From positions 124,001 to 188,000 of the forward strand of contig NZ_CAKPYE010000002.1 in assembly GCF_934202705.1 (NCBI RefSeq): 64,000 nt of DNA. The letters are read 5' to 3'. The notes under the pieces are model-generated. The model did no database searches, was not told where the DNA came from, and worked only from the letters and a program-made list of their open reading frames with translations. Below are positions 34,447 to 42,653 of this stretch, in pieces. Source of the DNA: an uncultured Limosilactobacillus sp. (lineage in GTDB: Bacteria > Bacillota > Bacilli > Lactobacillales > Lactobacillaceae). A program made the position numbers and the translations under genes. Positions within the stretch are counted from its first letter, which is position 1. The number at the start of each line of letters is the position of its first letter.

Positions 34447-35310
34447 ATGGAATTTAAGAATATTAATACAATGCGGCAATTAAATAATGGTGTAAAGATT
34501 CCTTGCGTCGGGTATGGTACCTTTCGTACTCCTGAGGAAGTTGCAGAACAAGCGGTTGCGGATGCAATTGAATTAGGCTATCGCCATATCGATACTGCGG
34601 CAGTTTACGGTAATGAAACGGCAGTTGGCAAGGGAATTAAAGATTCTGGGATTAATCGGAAGGAACTATTTGTTACCAGTAAGCTTTGGAACACTGAACG
34701 CGGTTATGAATCAACGAAGCAAGCGCTCCAAGATAGTTTAGATCGTTTAGGACTCGATTACTTAGATTTATACCTGATTCACTGGCCAGCTAACGAAAAG
34801 CAATTTGGCGACGATGCTAAACGACTGAATGCAGAAACGTGGCGAGCAATGGAAGAGCTTTACCACGAAGGCAAAATTCGGGCAATTGGATTAAGTAACT
34901 TTTTACCACACCATGTTGCCGATCTAATGGAAACCGCAGAGATTAAGCCGATGGTGGATCAAATCGAAGTGCATCCAGGGTGGCCACATACTGAAGAAGT
35001 TAAAAAACTGCAGTCGATGGATCTGCTAGTTGAAGCATGGGCACCGCTTGGTGGTCAAGGCTCATCAGTGCTGACGAATCCGACGTTGAAAGAAATTGCT
35101 GAAGACCATGGCAAGACGGTTGCTCAAGTTTGTTTGCGATGGGTACTCCAACAAGGCGTTCTGCCATTGCCAAAGTCGGTTCATGTTAAGCGGATGCAAC
35201 AAAATATGGATTTCTTTGATTTTGAATTAAGTAATGATGAAATGAAACAGATTAGTGCATTACGTGATCTTGGGGGGCAATGCGCTAATCCTGATGATGT
35301 TGATTTCTAA
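34447..35310 (+). CDS. Aldo/keto reductase
   Basis: NADPH-dependent carbonyl reductase of the AKR superfamily, 287 residues, TIM barrel. Family signatures GYRHIDTAAVYGNETAVGKG (Asp and Tyr of the catalytic tetrad), LYLIHWP (His), IRAIGLSNF and LPLPKSVHVKRMQQN. It resembles the 2,5-diketo-gluconate/glyoxal reductase group; substrate cannot be fixed. GAAGGGAG upstream; its stop overlaps the next ATG by one base. Confidence 0.9.
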   Translation: MEFKNINTMRQLNNGVKIPCVGYGTFRTPEEVAEQAVADAIELGYRHIDTAAVYGNETAVGKGIKDSGINRKELFVTSKLWNTERGYESTKQALQDSLDRLGLDYLDLYLIHWPANEKQFGDDAKRLNAETWRAMEELYHEGKIRAIGLSNFLPHHVADLMETAEIKPMVDQIEVHPGWPHTEEVKKLQSMDLLVEAWAPLGGQGSSVLTNPTLKEIAEDHGKTVAQVCLRWVLQQGVLPLPKSVHVKRMQQNMDFFDFELSNDEMKQISALRDLGGQCANPDDVDF

Positions 35311-36992
35311 TGTCAAAACGTTTCAGGAAATGGTGGCAATCGACTGGCGTGGTTTTAACCGTTGATTTAATCATACGAAATGGGTTATTACCACTGTTGC
35401 GCTTGATTAATAGTAAATTATTACCAGAAGCAGAGGTGCCATTGGTTTCATTAACTAATCTTTGGCGGATCATTAATCAACATCCGGGAGTAGTTTTAGT
35501 ATTACTTACGGAACTTTTATTAGTTTGGTGGGTTCTTTTGCTACTCTTCACGTTAATGCTAATTGGCATCGTGCAAATTAACCAAGGGACTTTTAGTTTG
35601 ACGAATATGATAGCCCAACTATTAACTGTAATGAAGCGGTTAAATGGGCGAATCCAGCTACTTTTATTAGCTGAATTGATAACTTGGTTGCCGCTATTTA
35701 GTATTGCTTTTCGGACGCCGTTATTGATTGGAATGCGGGTTCCTGAAGTCATTTTGGATTATGGAACTCGTAACGGTTGGTTAATGGCCACGACCTTACT
35801 GATTTATGCTGGTTGTTTTGTGGTAACGATGCGGTTCATCGGGACCATTACAAAATTAGTGTTGATCCCTAAAGCACAGCTAAGAAGTAATCAGGTGCCG
35901 CTTGGGCAATTCTGGCGAGAACTGTTGATTGCCGGGACGATTAGTTGGTTATTAAATGGCGCCTTGCTAATTGTCCAAAGAATGATTGGAAGTAACCAAC
36001 GCGGCTTGAGTATTGTTTGTTTAACAATTGCTGAGGTTGGTTCCCTGCTTGTGTTTAGTTGGGTCATTGTGCACTGGGTACAGATCGTGATGGGCAGTCA
36101 ATCTGGAGGTTGGCGTAATCAGAATTATGCTTGGAACGGTTGGACTTTGCTGATGCTAGTGGTACTCTTGATTGAGACTGGAATGAGCAGCATTCACTAT
36201 TTTCAACCGCAATGCTTAACGAGACCAGTAACGATTGCTCACCGTGGGGTTGCTAATCATAATGGAGTACAAAATAGTATTGAAGCGTTAAGAAGGACGA
36301 GCCATAATTATCATCCTGACTATGTTGAAATGGATATTCACGAAACGAAGGATCACCAATTTGTCGTGATGCATGATGAAAACCTACATCAATTAACACG
36401 CGTTAATTTGCGTCCCAACCAATTGACTCTTCATCAGTTGACGCATTTGACCATGCGTGAAAACGGTCATACCGCGAAGATATCCAGTTTTGATCAGTAT
36501 TTGAGAGCAGCTCAGCAGCTGCATCAGAAATTAATTGTGGAATTAAAAACAACTCAAGATGATTCACCAGATGTTGTGGAGCGATTTAATCGGCAATACG
36601 GGAAATTAATTGTTCAACGTCATTACCTTGTCCATTCATTGGATTATGGGCTGGTCACCCAATTGCAACGGCTAAATCCGCAAATGGAAGTTTTATATTT
36701 ACAAGCGTATAATTTTACGAATCCGCAACCGAAAATTAAGGGCTTCAATAATGAATATTCTTCTTTGAATGAGCGGTTTATTAATGCAGTTCATCGACAA
36801 GGAAAACCAATCTATGCGTGGACAGTTAATAATCGAGGCGCCATGAAACAGCTTATTAATCAACACGTTGATGGAATCGTGACGGATGATCTCCCACAAC
36901 TTCAACAAATAATTCGGCAGACGATGCGACATCAAAATGATGCGGAACGGTATTGGAATTATTTGAATCCAATTGTTAATTTACCAACTTAA
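35310..36992 (+). CDS. Membrane glycerophosphodiester phosphodiesterase
   Basis: 560 residues. The N-terminal 310 or so form about six membrane segments (the GDPD membrane-domain family); the C-terminal catalytic domain has TIAHRGVANHNGVQNSIEAL, DYVEMDIHETKDHQFVVMHD and the HxTxN-type YAWTVNN. It would cleave glycerophosphodiesters, perhaps lipoteichoic-acid or phospholipid head groups, at the membrane. Starts in the TAATG of the reductase gene, so the two are translationally coupled. Confidence 0.9.
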   Translation: MSKRFRKWWQSTGVVLTVDLIIRNGLLPLLRLINSKLLPEAEVPLVSLTNLWRIINQHPGVVLVLLTELLLVWWVLLLLFTLMLIGIVQINQGTFSLTNMIAQLLTVMKRLNGRIQLLLLAELITWLPLFSIAFRTPLLIGMRVPEVILDYGTRNGWLMATTLLIYAGCFVVTMRFIGTITKLVLIPKAQLRSNQVPLGQFWRELLIAGTISWLLNGALLIVQRMIGSNQRGLSIVCLTIAEVGSLLVFSWVIVHWVQIVMGSQSGGWRNQNYAWNGWTLLMLVVLLIETGMSSIHYFQPQCLTRPVTIAHRGVANHNGVQNSIEALRRTSHNYHPDYVEMDIHETKDHQFVVMHDENLHQLTRVNLRPNQLTLHQLTHLTMRENGHTAKISSFDQYLRAAQQLHQKLIVELKTTQDDSPDVVERFNRQYGKLIVQRHYLVHSLDYGLVTQLQRLNPQMEVLYLQAYNFTNPQPKIKGFNNEYSSLNERFINAVHRQGKPIYAWTVNNRGAMKQLINQHVDGIVTDDLPQLQQIIRQTMRHQNDAERYWNYLNPIVNLPT

Positions 36993-37002
36993 TGAGCAAT
37001 AT

Positions 37003-37050
37003 AAAAAACGGCCTTCAATTCGGATTCCCCGAGCTGAAGACCGTTTTATT
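37003..37050. terminator. Bidirectional terminator between GDPD and EamA genes
   Basis: AAAACGG and CTTCA pair with TGAAG and CCGTTTT (single-base mismatches between), A-run left and T-run right, between convergent genes. Confidence 0.85.
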
Positions 37051-37069
37051 GTTTTGAATTGTTTTTTGG

Positions 37070-37981
37070 TTAGAGTTCTTTCTGTAAAAAATTCGGCAAA
37101 GGTAAATTTAAGGCTAAGACTGCACCAACAATTAAGATTGAACCAAGCCAGTCCATCGTGGTCATATTTAAATTAAAGAAGATCATAGAGCCAACAGTGG
37201 CAGTAATGGGTTCAAATGCATCAGTCAGGCTGAAGTTAGTGGCACTAATGAATTTTAATGAGTTAGTAGCCAGTTGGAACGGAATGAGCGTTCCAATAAT
37301 CACAACACCAGCAACATACCACCACACCAAACTAGTATGGGGCAAATTAGGTTGTGCCGGGTGGAAGCAGAATAAAGCAATTCCCGAAACAAAAATTCCC
37401 CAGCCAGTGATGGTTAATGAGGAGTAACCTTGTTTAATTAAATTTTGCGGGATTAATGTATTCGTTGCAACACCAATGGCGGATAGAAGTCCCCAAAAGA
37501 GCACGGTTGGGGTAATTGCTAATTTAGTGAGTTTACCATTTGTGGCTAAAAGTACGACGCCCACAAAAGCGATTAGGGCCGCAATAATTTGGATCCGCTG
37601 TGGTCGTTGGTGACGAAAGAGAGCAACGTAGACAATGATAAAGAACGGGCCAATAAATTGCAGGACCGTTGCGATTGAGGCATTGCCTTCTTGAACCGCC
37701 ATGAAATAACAGAATTGAACCGGTAGCATGCCGAAAAGGCCATAGCAAATTAGCGTTATCAGATTATGTGGTGACTCTCGAAAGATTTTAATGGGGTGGC
37801 CACCCACTAATCCGGAAATGATTAGTAAAATCGGACCGGCAGTGAGCTGACGAATTTGCGAGAGCCAAAGTGCATTGATGTTTGGGCTAAGCTTAAAAAG
37901 TGCGGTTGCAAATAGTGATGAAATTCCCCACATCATACAAGCTGCAATGGCTAACAATGTCCATAGTCGTTCTTTATTCAA
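37070..37981 (-). CDS. EamA/DMT-family transporter
   Basis: About 303 residues, ten hydrophobic segments in two EamA repeats (first WGISSLFATALF..., second FWGLLSAIGVATNTLIPQNL). Drug/metabolite transporter superfamily; such proteins export amino acids or other small metabolites, substrate unknown. TTG 37981 is chosen because GGGGGGA lies 7 nt upstream; an alternative TTG at 37996 overlaps the terminator of the next gene. Confidence 0.85.
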   Translation of the reverse strand: MNKERLWTLLAIAACMMWGISSLFATALFKLSPNINALWLSQIRQLTAGPILLIISGLVGGHPIKIFRESPHNLITLICYGLFGMLPVQFCYFMAVQEGNASIATVLQFIGPFFIIVYVALFRHQRPQRIQIIAALIAFVGVVLLATNGKLTKLAITPTVLFWGLLSAIGVATNTLIPQNLIKQGYSSLTITGWGIFVSGIALFCFHPAQPNLPHTSLVWWYVAGVVIIGTLIPFQLATNSLKFISATNFSLTDAFEPITATVGSMIFFNLNMTTMDWLGSILIVGAVLALNLPLPNFLQKEL

Positions 37982-37995
37982 AAAAAATCCCCCCA

Positions 37996-38030
37996 ATAAA
38001 AAGGGGTTGGATAAACACCAGCCCCAAAAC
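37996..38030 (-). terminator. Terminator after the SemiSWEET-like gene
   Basis: Minus strand GGGGCTGG / CCAACCCC with a short loop and TTTTT. Confidence 0.78.
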
Positions 38031-38049
38031 GATGATCTATTCTTAAATT

Positions 38050-38367
38050 TTAACGTGCCATGAGAGCCGTAATCACAGTAATGATCCCGAAAATGATTCC
38101 AGGGAAGTTACCAATAAAGACAGCCCAATCACGATGGCGCTTATTGAGTGCATAAGCACACCACAGAAAGCCATTAAATGCAGCGACTGTCGGTTGGAGG
38201 ATGTTCACGGGATGTCCTTGCAGATTTGCCATAATTTCAGGGATATACGAAACATACATCATGATCGTAAAGACCGATGCGACCCGACCGATCATGATTG
38301 CGGAGTGTTTTTCACCACTGAGCATTTCTTTACGAACATTTTCAAGCTTATTTTTTTGGGCATCCAT
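38050..38367 (-). CDS. SemiSWEET-type (PQ-loop) small transporter
   Basis: 105 residues with three membrane helices after a charged N-terminal tail of about 20 residues. Signature MYVSYIPEIMANLQGHP in helix 1 (the PQ-like kink) and NGFLWCAYALNK in helix 2. Bacterial SemiSWEETs dimerise to transport sugars; the substrate here is unknown. Stands alone with its own terminator and a GAGGT Shine-Dalgarno. Confidence 0.82.
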   Translation of the reverse strand: MDAQKNKLENVRKEMLSGEKHSAIMIGRVASVFTIMMYVSYIPEIMANLQGHPVNILQPTVAAFNGFLWCAYALNKRHRDWAVFIGNFPGIIFGIITVITALMAR

Positions 38368-38451
38368 TGGAACTACCTCACTTTCATCTTTAAAATTACA
38401 CTCTTGATAAGATAGTCCTATTTATACTCAATGTAAAGATATTTTTGTGAA

Positions 38452-39426
38452 TTAATAGTCACCATTTAAAATTGAGTTTTTCACAATGACATAATCAACC
38501 TTGGTAATTGATTCAAGGTCGCGACCACCAGCATAAGAAATAGATGATTGGAGGTCTTCCTGCATTTCCTGAAGGGTATCCTTAATCGAACCACGGAATG
38601 GGACGAGCATTTGTTTGCCTTCTACGTTACGGTAAGCACCCTTTTGGACTTCGGAAGCGGAACCCCAGTATTGCTTGTATTGCTTACCATCAATGGTAAT
38701 GACGTGACCAGGCGATTCTAAATGCCCAGCGAGCATTGAACCAATCATAACCATTGAAGCACCAAAGCGGACGGATTTAGCAATGTCACCATTATGACGA
38801 ATCCCGCCATCAGCAATTAATGGCTTCCGTGCTGCTTTGCTACAAAGACGAAGCGCAGCTAATTGCCAGCCACCGGTACCAAAGCCGGTCTTGAGTTTCG
38901 TGATGCAGGCTTTACCTGGACCAACCCCAACTTTAGTGGCATCGGCACCGGCGTTTTCTAGGTCACGGACAGCTTCAGGAGTTGCAACATTCCCAGCAGT
39001 CACAAAAGCATCTGGTAACTGTTTTTTTATGTATTGGATCATTTTAATGACATAATCAGAATGTCCGTGTGCCACATCAATCGTAATGTATTCCGGAGAT
39101 AAATGTTCGGATTTTAACTGATCGATAAAATCATATTCACTATCTTTAATGCCGACAGAAATCGAAGCAAAGAGCTTTCGATCATGCATATGACGAATAA
39201 AATCAGCTCGCTTTTCAGGTGCAAAGCGGTGCATAACATAGTAATAATCATTTTTAGCAAGCCAAATTGCCAGGTCTTCGTCAATAACGCTTGCCATGTT
39301 GGCTGGAACCACGGGGATCTTGAACTTACGTGGTCCAAATTGGACACTCGTATCGGCCTCTTTACGACTCTTAATAATACATTTATTAGGTATCAATTGG
39401 ATATCATCATAATCAAAAGTTTCCAC
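38452..39426 (-). CDS. guaC: GMP reductase
   Basis: Converts GMP to IMP with NADPH, rebalancing purine nucleotides. 324 residues, IMPDH-like TIM barrel without CBS domains; YDDIQLIPNKCI start, active-site loop GPGKACITKLKTGFG with catalytic Cys, and DGGIRHNGDIAKS. GTG start with AAAGGTGG upstream. Divergent from purA, whose product acts on the IMP made here. Confidence 0.95.
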   Translation of the reverse strand: METFDYDDIQLIPNKCIIKSRKEADTSVQFGPRKFKIPVVPANMASVIDEDLAIWLAKNDYYYVMHRFAPEKRADFIRHMHDRKLFASISVGIKDSEYDFIDQLKSEHLSPEYITIDVAHGHSDYVIKMIQYIKKQLPDAFVTAGNVATPEAVRDLENAGADATKVGVGPGKACITKLKTGFGTGGWQLAALRLCSKAARKPLIADGGIRHNGDIAKSVRFGASMVMIGSMLAGHLESPGHVITIDGKQYKQYWGSASEVQKGAYRNVEGKQMLVPFRGSIKDTLQEMQEDLQSSISYAGGRDLESITKVDYVIVKNSILNGDY

Positions 39427-39452
39427 TTGGGAAAACCACCTTTCATAAAGCC

Positions 39453-39471
39453 AAACGGTTTCGAACCATTT
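39453..39471. promoter_or_regulatory. Candidate operator at the guaC transcription start
   Basis: Imperfect palindrome AAACGGTT-TCG-AACCATTT (8-nt arms, one mismatch) placed at about +1 to +15 of the guaC promoter. It contains a CGAAC core reminiscent of PurR boxes, but the flanks do not fit that consensus well. Confidence 0.35.
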
Positions 39472-39474
39472 GCT

Positions 39475-39502
39475 AATATATCAGAAGTTGAAAAATAGTC
39501 AA
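39475..39502 (-). promoter_or_regulatory. Promoter of guaC
   Basis: Minus strand TTGACT, 16-bp spacer, TATATT. Confidence 0.65.
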
Positions 39503-39555
39503 TATGATTTACGGACATTTATGAAAAAGATTCCTGAAATAGTTCGCTAACCCTC

Positions 39556-39584
39556 TTGAAATTTGAAAGGGGATTATGTAGTAT
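39556..39584 (+). promoter_or_regulatory. Promoter of purA
   Basis: TTGAAA, 17-bp spacer, TAGTAT; the leader of about 50 nt shows no strong hairpin. Confidence 0.6.
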
Positions 39585-39641
39585 GATTAAGTAACTGTGT
39601 GCTTATAAGTTATAAGAATGAATTAATGAGGTGAATACTTA

Positions 39642-40931
39642 ATGGCATCAGTAGTAATTGTTGGTAGTCAATGGGGCGACGAAGGAAAAGGCAAGATGAC
39701 CGATTACCTAAGTCAAGAAGCAGATATTGTGGTACGTTCGCAAGGTGGGAACAATGCGGGCCACTCAATTGTGTTTGATGGCAAAAAATTTGCATTACGG
39801 TTAGTACCTTCTGGAATCTTTGGTTCCAAAAAGTTATCCGTAATTGGTAATGGGGTTGTTGTGAACCCGAAAGCCTTGCTAGAAGAATTACACTATCTAG
39901 AAGATAATGATATTGATGTTTCTGGTTTACGGATTTCTAATCGGGCGCATGTCACAATGCCTTATCATCTCCTATTAGATAAGTGCGAAGAAAAAGCCAA
40001 GGGAGACCAAAAAGTTGGGACCACTCAAAAGGGAATCGGCCCAACATACATGGATAAGGTTGCGCGGATTGGAATTCGGATGTGTGACCTCCTTGAAAAG
40101 GATACCTTTGAAAAGAAGTTGCGTGAAAATCTCAAGATTAAGAATGAAATGTTCACCAAAATCTATGGTGTTGAACCACTGAAGTTTGATGATATTTTTG
40201 ATGAATACTATCAATATGGTCAAGAATTAAAGAAGTATGTTACTGATACTTCCTTATTAATCAACGATGAAATGGATGCTAATAAGAAGGTTCTCTTTGA
40301 AGGTGCCCAAGGAACGATGTTGGATATTGATGACGGAACCTACCCATACGTTACATCATCAAACCCAGCTGCTGGTGGGGCAGCTACTGGTGCCGGAGTT
40401 GGGCCAAATCGGATTGATCGAGTTGTTGGAATCTGTAAAGCATATACTACCCGAGTTGGTGAAGGTCCTTTCCCAACAGAATTAACGGATGAAATTGGTG
40501 ATCATATTCGTGAAACAGGTCATGAATATGGGGTTGTTACTGGTCGTCCTCGTCGGGTTGGCTGGTTTGATGCAGTGGCACTCCGACACGCACACCGGGT
40601 TGATGGTCTTGATTACTTAAGCTTGAACTTGCTAGATGTTCTTTCCGGTTTGAAGACAATTAAGATTGCTCGAGCTTATGAATTGGATGGTCAGGAAATT
40701 AACTACTACCCAGCTAGCTTAGCTGAATTAGATCGGTGTAAGCCAATTTATGATGAACTTCCTGGATGGGATGAAGATATTACTCACGTCACTAAATTTG
40801 AAGATCTGCCAGAAAATGCTAAGCAGTATTTGAAGCGGATTGAAGAACTGACGGCGACGCCATTAGCGACCGTTTCGGTTGGTCCAGATCGTGAACAAAC
40901 AATGATTTTACATGATCCTTGGAAAGAATAA
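39642..40931 (+). CDS. purA: Adenylosuccinate synthetase
   Basis: GTP-dependent first step from IMP to AMP. 429 residues: P-loop GSQWGDEGKGKMTDYL, NNAGHSI, KGIGPTYMDK and GPNRIDRVVGICKAYTTRVGEGPFPTEL. GAGGTG 7-13 nt before ATG. No purB neighbour in the window. Confidence 0.98.
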   Translation: MASVVIVGSQWGDEGKGKMTDYLSQEADIVVRSQGGNNAGHSIVFDGKKFALRLVPSGIFGSKKLSVIGNGVVVNPKALLEELHYLEDNDIDVSGLRISNRAHVTMPYHLLLDKCEEKAKGDQKVGTTQKGIGPTYMDKVARIGIRMCDLLEKDTFEKKLRENLKIKNEMFTKIYGVEPLKFDDIFDEYYQYGQELKKYVTDTSLLINDEMDANKKVLFEGAQGTMLDIDDGTYPYVTSSNPAAGGAATGAGVGPNRIDRVVGICKAYTTRVGEGPFPTELTDEIGDHIRETGHEYGVVTGRPRRVGWFDAVALRHAHRVDGLDYLSLNLLDVLSGLKTIKIARAYELDGQEINYYPASLAELDRCKPIYDELPGWDEDITHVTKFEDLPENAKQYLKRIEELTATPLATVSVGPDREQTMILHDPWKE

Positions 40932-40946
40932 GTTAAATCAATAATA

Positions 40947-40986
40947 AAAGTCGCGATAGAGATTAAAAATCTGTCGTGGCTTTTTT
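40947..40986 (+). terminator. purA terminator
   Basis: AAAGTCGCGATA and TGTCGTGGCTTT pair (several G-T pairs) around GATTAAAAATC, followed by six T. The remaining 150 bp up to the next gene hold only its promoter. Confidence 0.8.
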
Positions 40987-41086
40987 ACTTTGTGAAAAGA
41001 TCCAGTAGCAAAAATATTTTTCACAATCTTTATTACGCCAAGTAACGATTGATATATGTGCATTTATTAACTAGCCGCAAATCGCC

Positions 41087-41114
41087 TTGTGAAATCTTAT
41101 AAAACGTTTACAAT
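41087..41114 (+). promoter_or_regulatory. Promoter with overlapping catabolite-responsive element (cre)
   Basis: TTGTGA (41087-41092), 16-bp spacer, TACAAT (41109-41114). ATAAAACGTTTACA (41099-41112) fits the cre consensus TGWAANCGNTNWCA at nine of eleven fixed positions and covers the -10, as expected for CcpA repression of the dehydrogenase gene. Confidence 0.55.
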
Positions 41115-41149
41115 GTGAAATAAGAATAAAAGGAAAGGTGATTATAAAA

Positions 41150-42523
41150 ATGGCTTATAAAACAGTAAATCCATATACCAATGAAGTTGAACATGAATAT
41201 TCACAAACAACGAACGAAGAAATTGAAAAAACATTGACGGCTGCTCACGCCTTATATTTAAAATGGCGGAATGGTGACGAATTAGCTGAACGGAAGCAAA
41301 TTATTACGCGATTAGGCGAACTCTTACGTAGTAAAAAACGTGAATTAGCTGAAATCATGACTCGGGATATGGGAAAGCTAATCAGTGAATCAGAAGGAGA
41401 AGTCGAGCTTTGTGCCTCATTCTGTGACTACTATGTCGAACGAGCGGATCAATTTTTAGCACCAACGCCAATTTATACGGAATCCGGAAATGCCTATGTT
41501 TTACATCAAGCAACCGGTGTTTTAATGGCGGTTGAACCTTGGAACTTCCCATTCTACCAAGTCGCGCGGGTTTTCATTCCGAACTTTTTAGCCGGTAATC
41601 CAATGGTTTTGAAAGATGCTTCTAATTGCCCGACTTCTGCGCAAGCATTTGCAGATTTGGTTAAAGAAGCGGGGGCACCAGAAGGTAGCTTAACGAACAT
41701 GTTTATTGACTATGACCAAGTTGGTGCCATTATTGCGGATAAGCGGGTACAAGGTGTGTGCCTGACTGGCTCCGAACGGGGTGGCCAAGCAGTAGCAACG
41801 GAAGCCGCGAAGAACTTAAAGAAGAGTACGATGGAATTAGGCGGTAACGATGCCTTCATCGTCTTGCCAGATGCCGATATGGACAAGTTAGCGGCCATTA
41901 TTCCTGCAGCACGGCTTTATAATGCTGGACAGGTATGTACATCATCGAAACGGTTTATTGTTCCTGATAATCTGTATGATGAATTCCTAAAACGGGCGAA
42001 GGAAATCTTCAGTAGTGTCAAGATGGGTGATCCAATGGATCCGGCAACGACCTTAGCACCGATGAATTCTGAAAAAGCGAAGAATAAACTGCAAAAGCAA
42101 GTTGATTTAGCAGTAGAAAATGGTGCCAAGGTGGTCTATGGAAATCAACCGGTTGATCTAGATGGCCAATTCTTCATGCCGACGATTTTAACGGATATTA
42201 GTCGGGATAATCCAATTTTTGATCAAGAAATGTTTGGGCCGGTAATGTCGGTTTACAAGTACCATGATGTTCAAGAAGCCATTGATTTAGCCAATGATTC
42301 AAGTTATGGACTTGGTAACACCGTCTTTGGTAGGAACGTTTCTGAAGCACGGAAGGTTGCTGCTCAGATTGATACTGGAATGAGCTGGATTAATTCTGGC
42401 TGGGCTTCACTGCCGGAATTGCCGTTCGGTGGGGTTAAGCATTCTGGATACGGTCGTGAACTGGCTGAACAAGGTTTCAAGTCCTTCGTTAATGACCACT
42501 TGGTTTATGAACCAGAAGGATAA
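41150..42523 (+). CDS. NAD(P)-dependent aldehyde dehydrogenase (succinate-semialdehyde dehydrogenase-like)
   Basis: 457 residues of the ALDH superfamily: cofactor motif EPWNFPFYQ, LTGSERGG, catalytic Glu in TMELGGNDAFIV and Cys in NAGQVCTSSKR, C-terminal FGGVKHSGYGRELAEQG. Closest to the GabD/succinate-semialdehyde class; true substrate unknown. ATG 41150 is preferred to GTG 41138, which lies in the ribosome-binding region (GGAAAGGTG). Monocistronic with cre-overlapped promoter. Confidence 0.88.
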   Translation: MAYKTVNPYTNEVEHEYSQTTNEEIEKTLTAAHALYLKWRNGDELAERKQIITRLGELLRSKKRELAEIMTRDMGKLISESEGEVELCASFCDYYVERADQFLAPTPIYTESGNAYVLHQATGVLMAVEPWNFPFYQVARVFIPNFLAGNPMVLKDASNCPTSAQAFADLVKEAGAPEGSLTNMFIDYDQVGAIIADKRVQGVCLTGSERGGQAVATEAAKNLKKSTMELGGNDAFIVLPDADMDKLAAIIPAARLYNAGQVCTSSKRFIVPDNLYDEFLKRAKEIFSSVKMGDPMDPATTLAPMNSEKAKNKLQKQVDLAVENGAKVVYGNQPVDLDGQFFMPTILTDISRDNPIFDQEMFGPVMSVYKYHDVQEAIDLANDSSYGLGNTVFGRNVSEARKVAAQIDTGMSWINSGWASLPELPFGGVKHSGYGRELAEQGFKSFVNDHLVYEPEG

Positions 42524-42537
42524 AACTTAAGCTAAGT

Positions 42538-42569
42538 AATCCGCTCACTGTCAGGTGGGCGGATTTTTT
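42538..42569 (+). terminator. Terminator of the aldehyde dehydrogenase gene
   Basis: AATCCGCTCAC / GTGGGCGGATT (one G-T pair), 6-nt loop, six T. Confidence 0.88.
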
Positions 42570-42653
42570 GGAAAAATAGCTTGATCATAATTTTTCGTTA
42601 TATAATTCAAATAATGTTTTAAAACATGGAATCCAATTAAAGGGAGCTAAACC

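Noticed and set aside
39457..39550. PurR box pair between guaC and purA
   Set aside because: CGAAC cores occur (TCGAAC, and GCGAAC on the minus strand) but neither has the CCGAAC core and AT flanks of a PurBox and spacing is not that of a PurBox pair.
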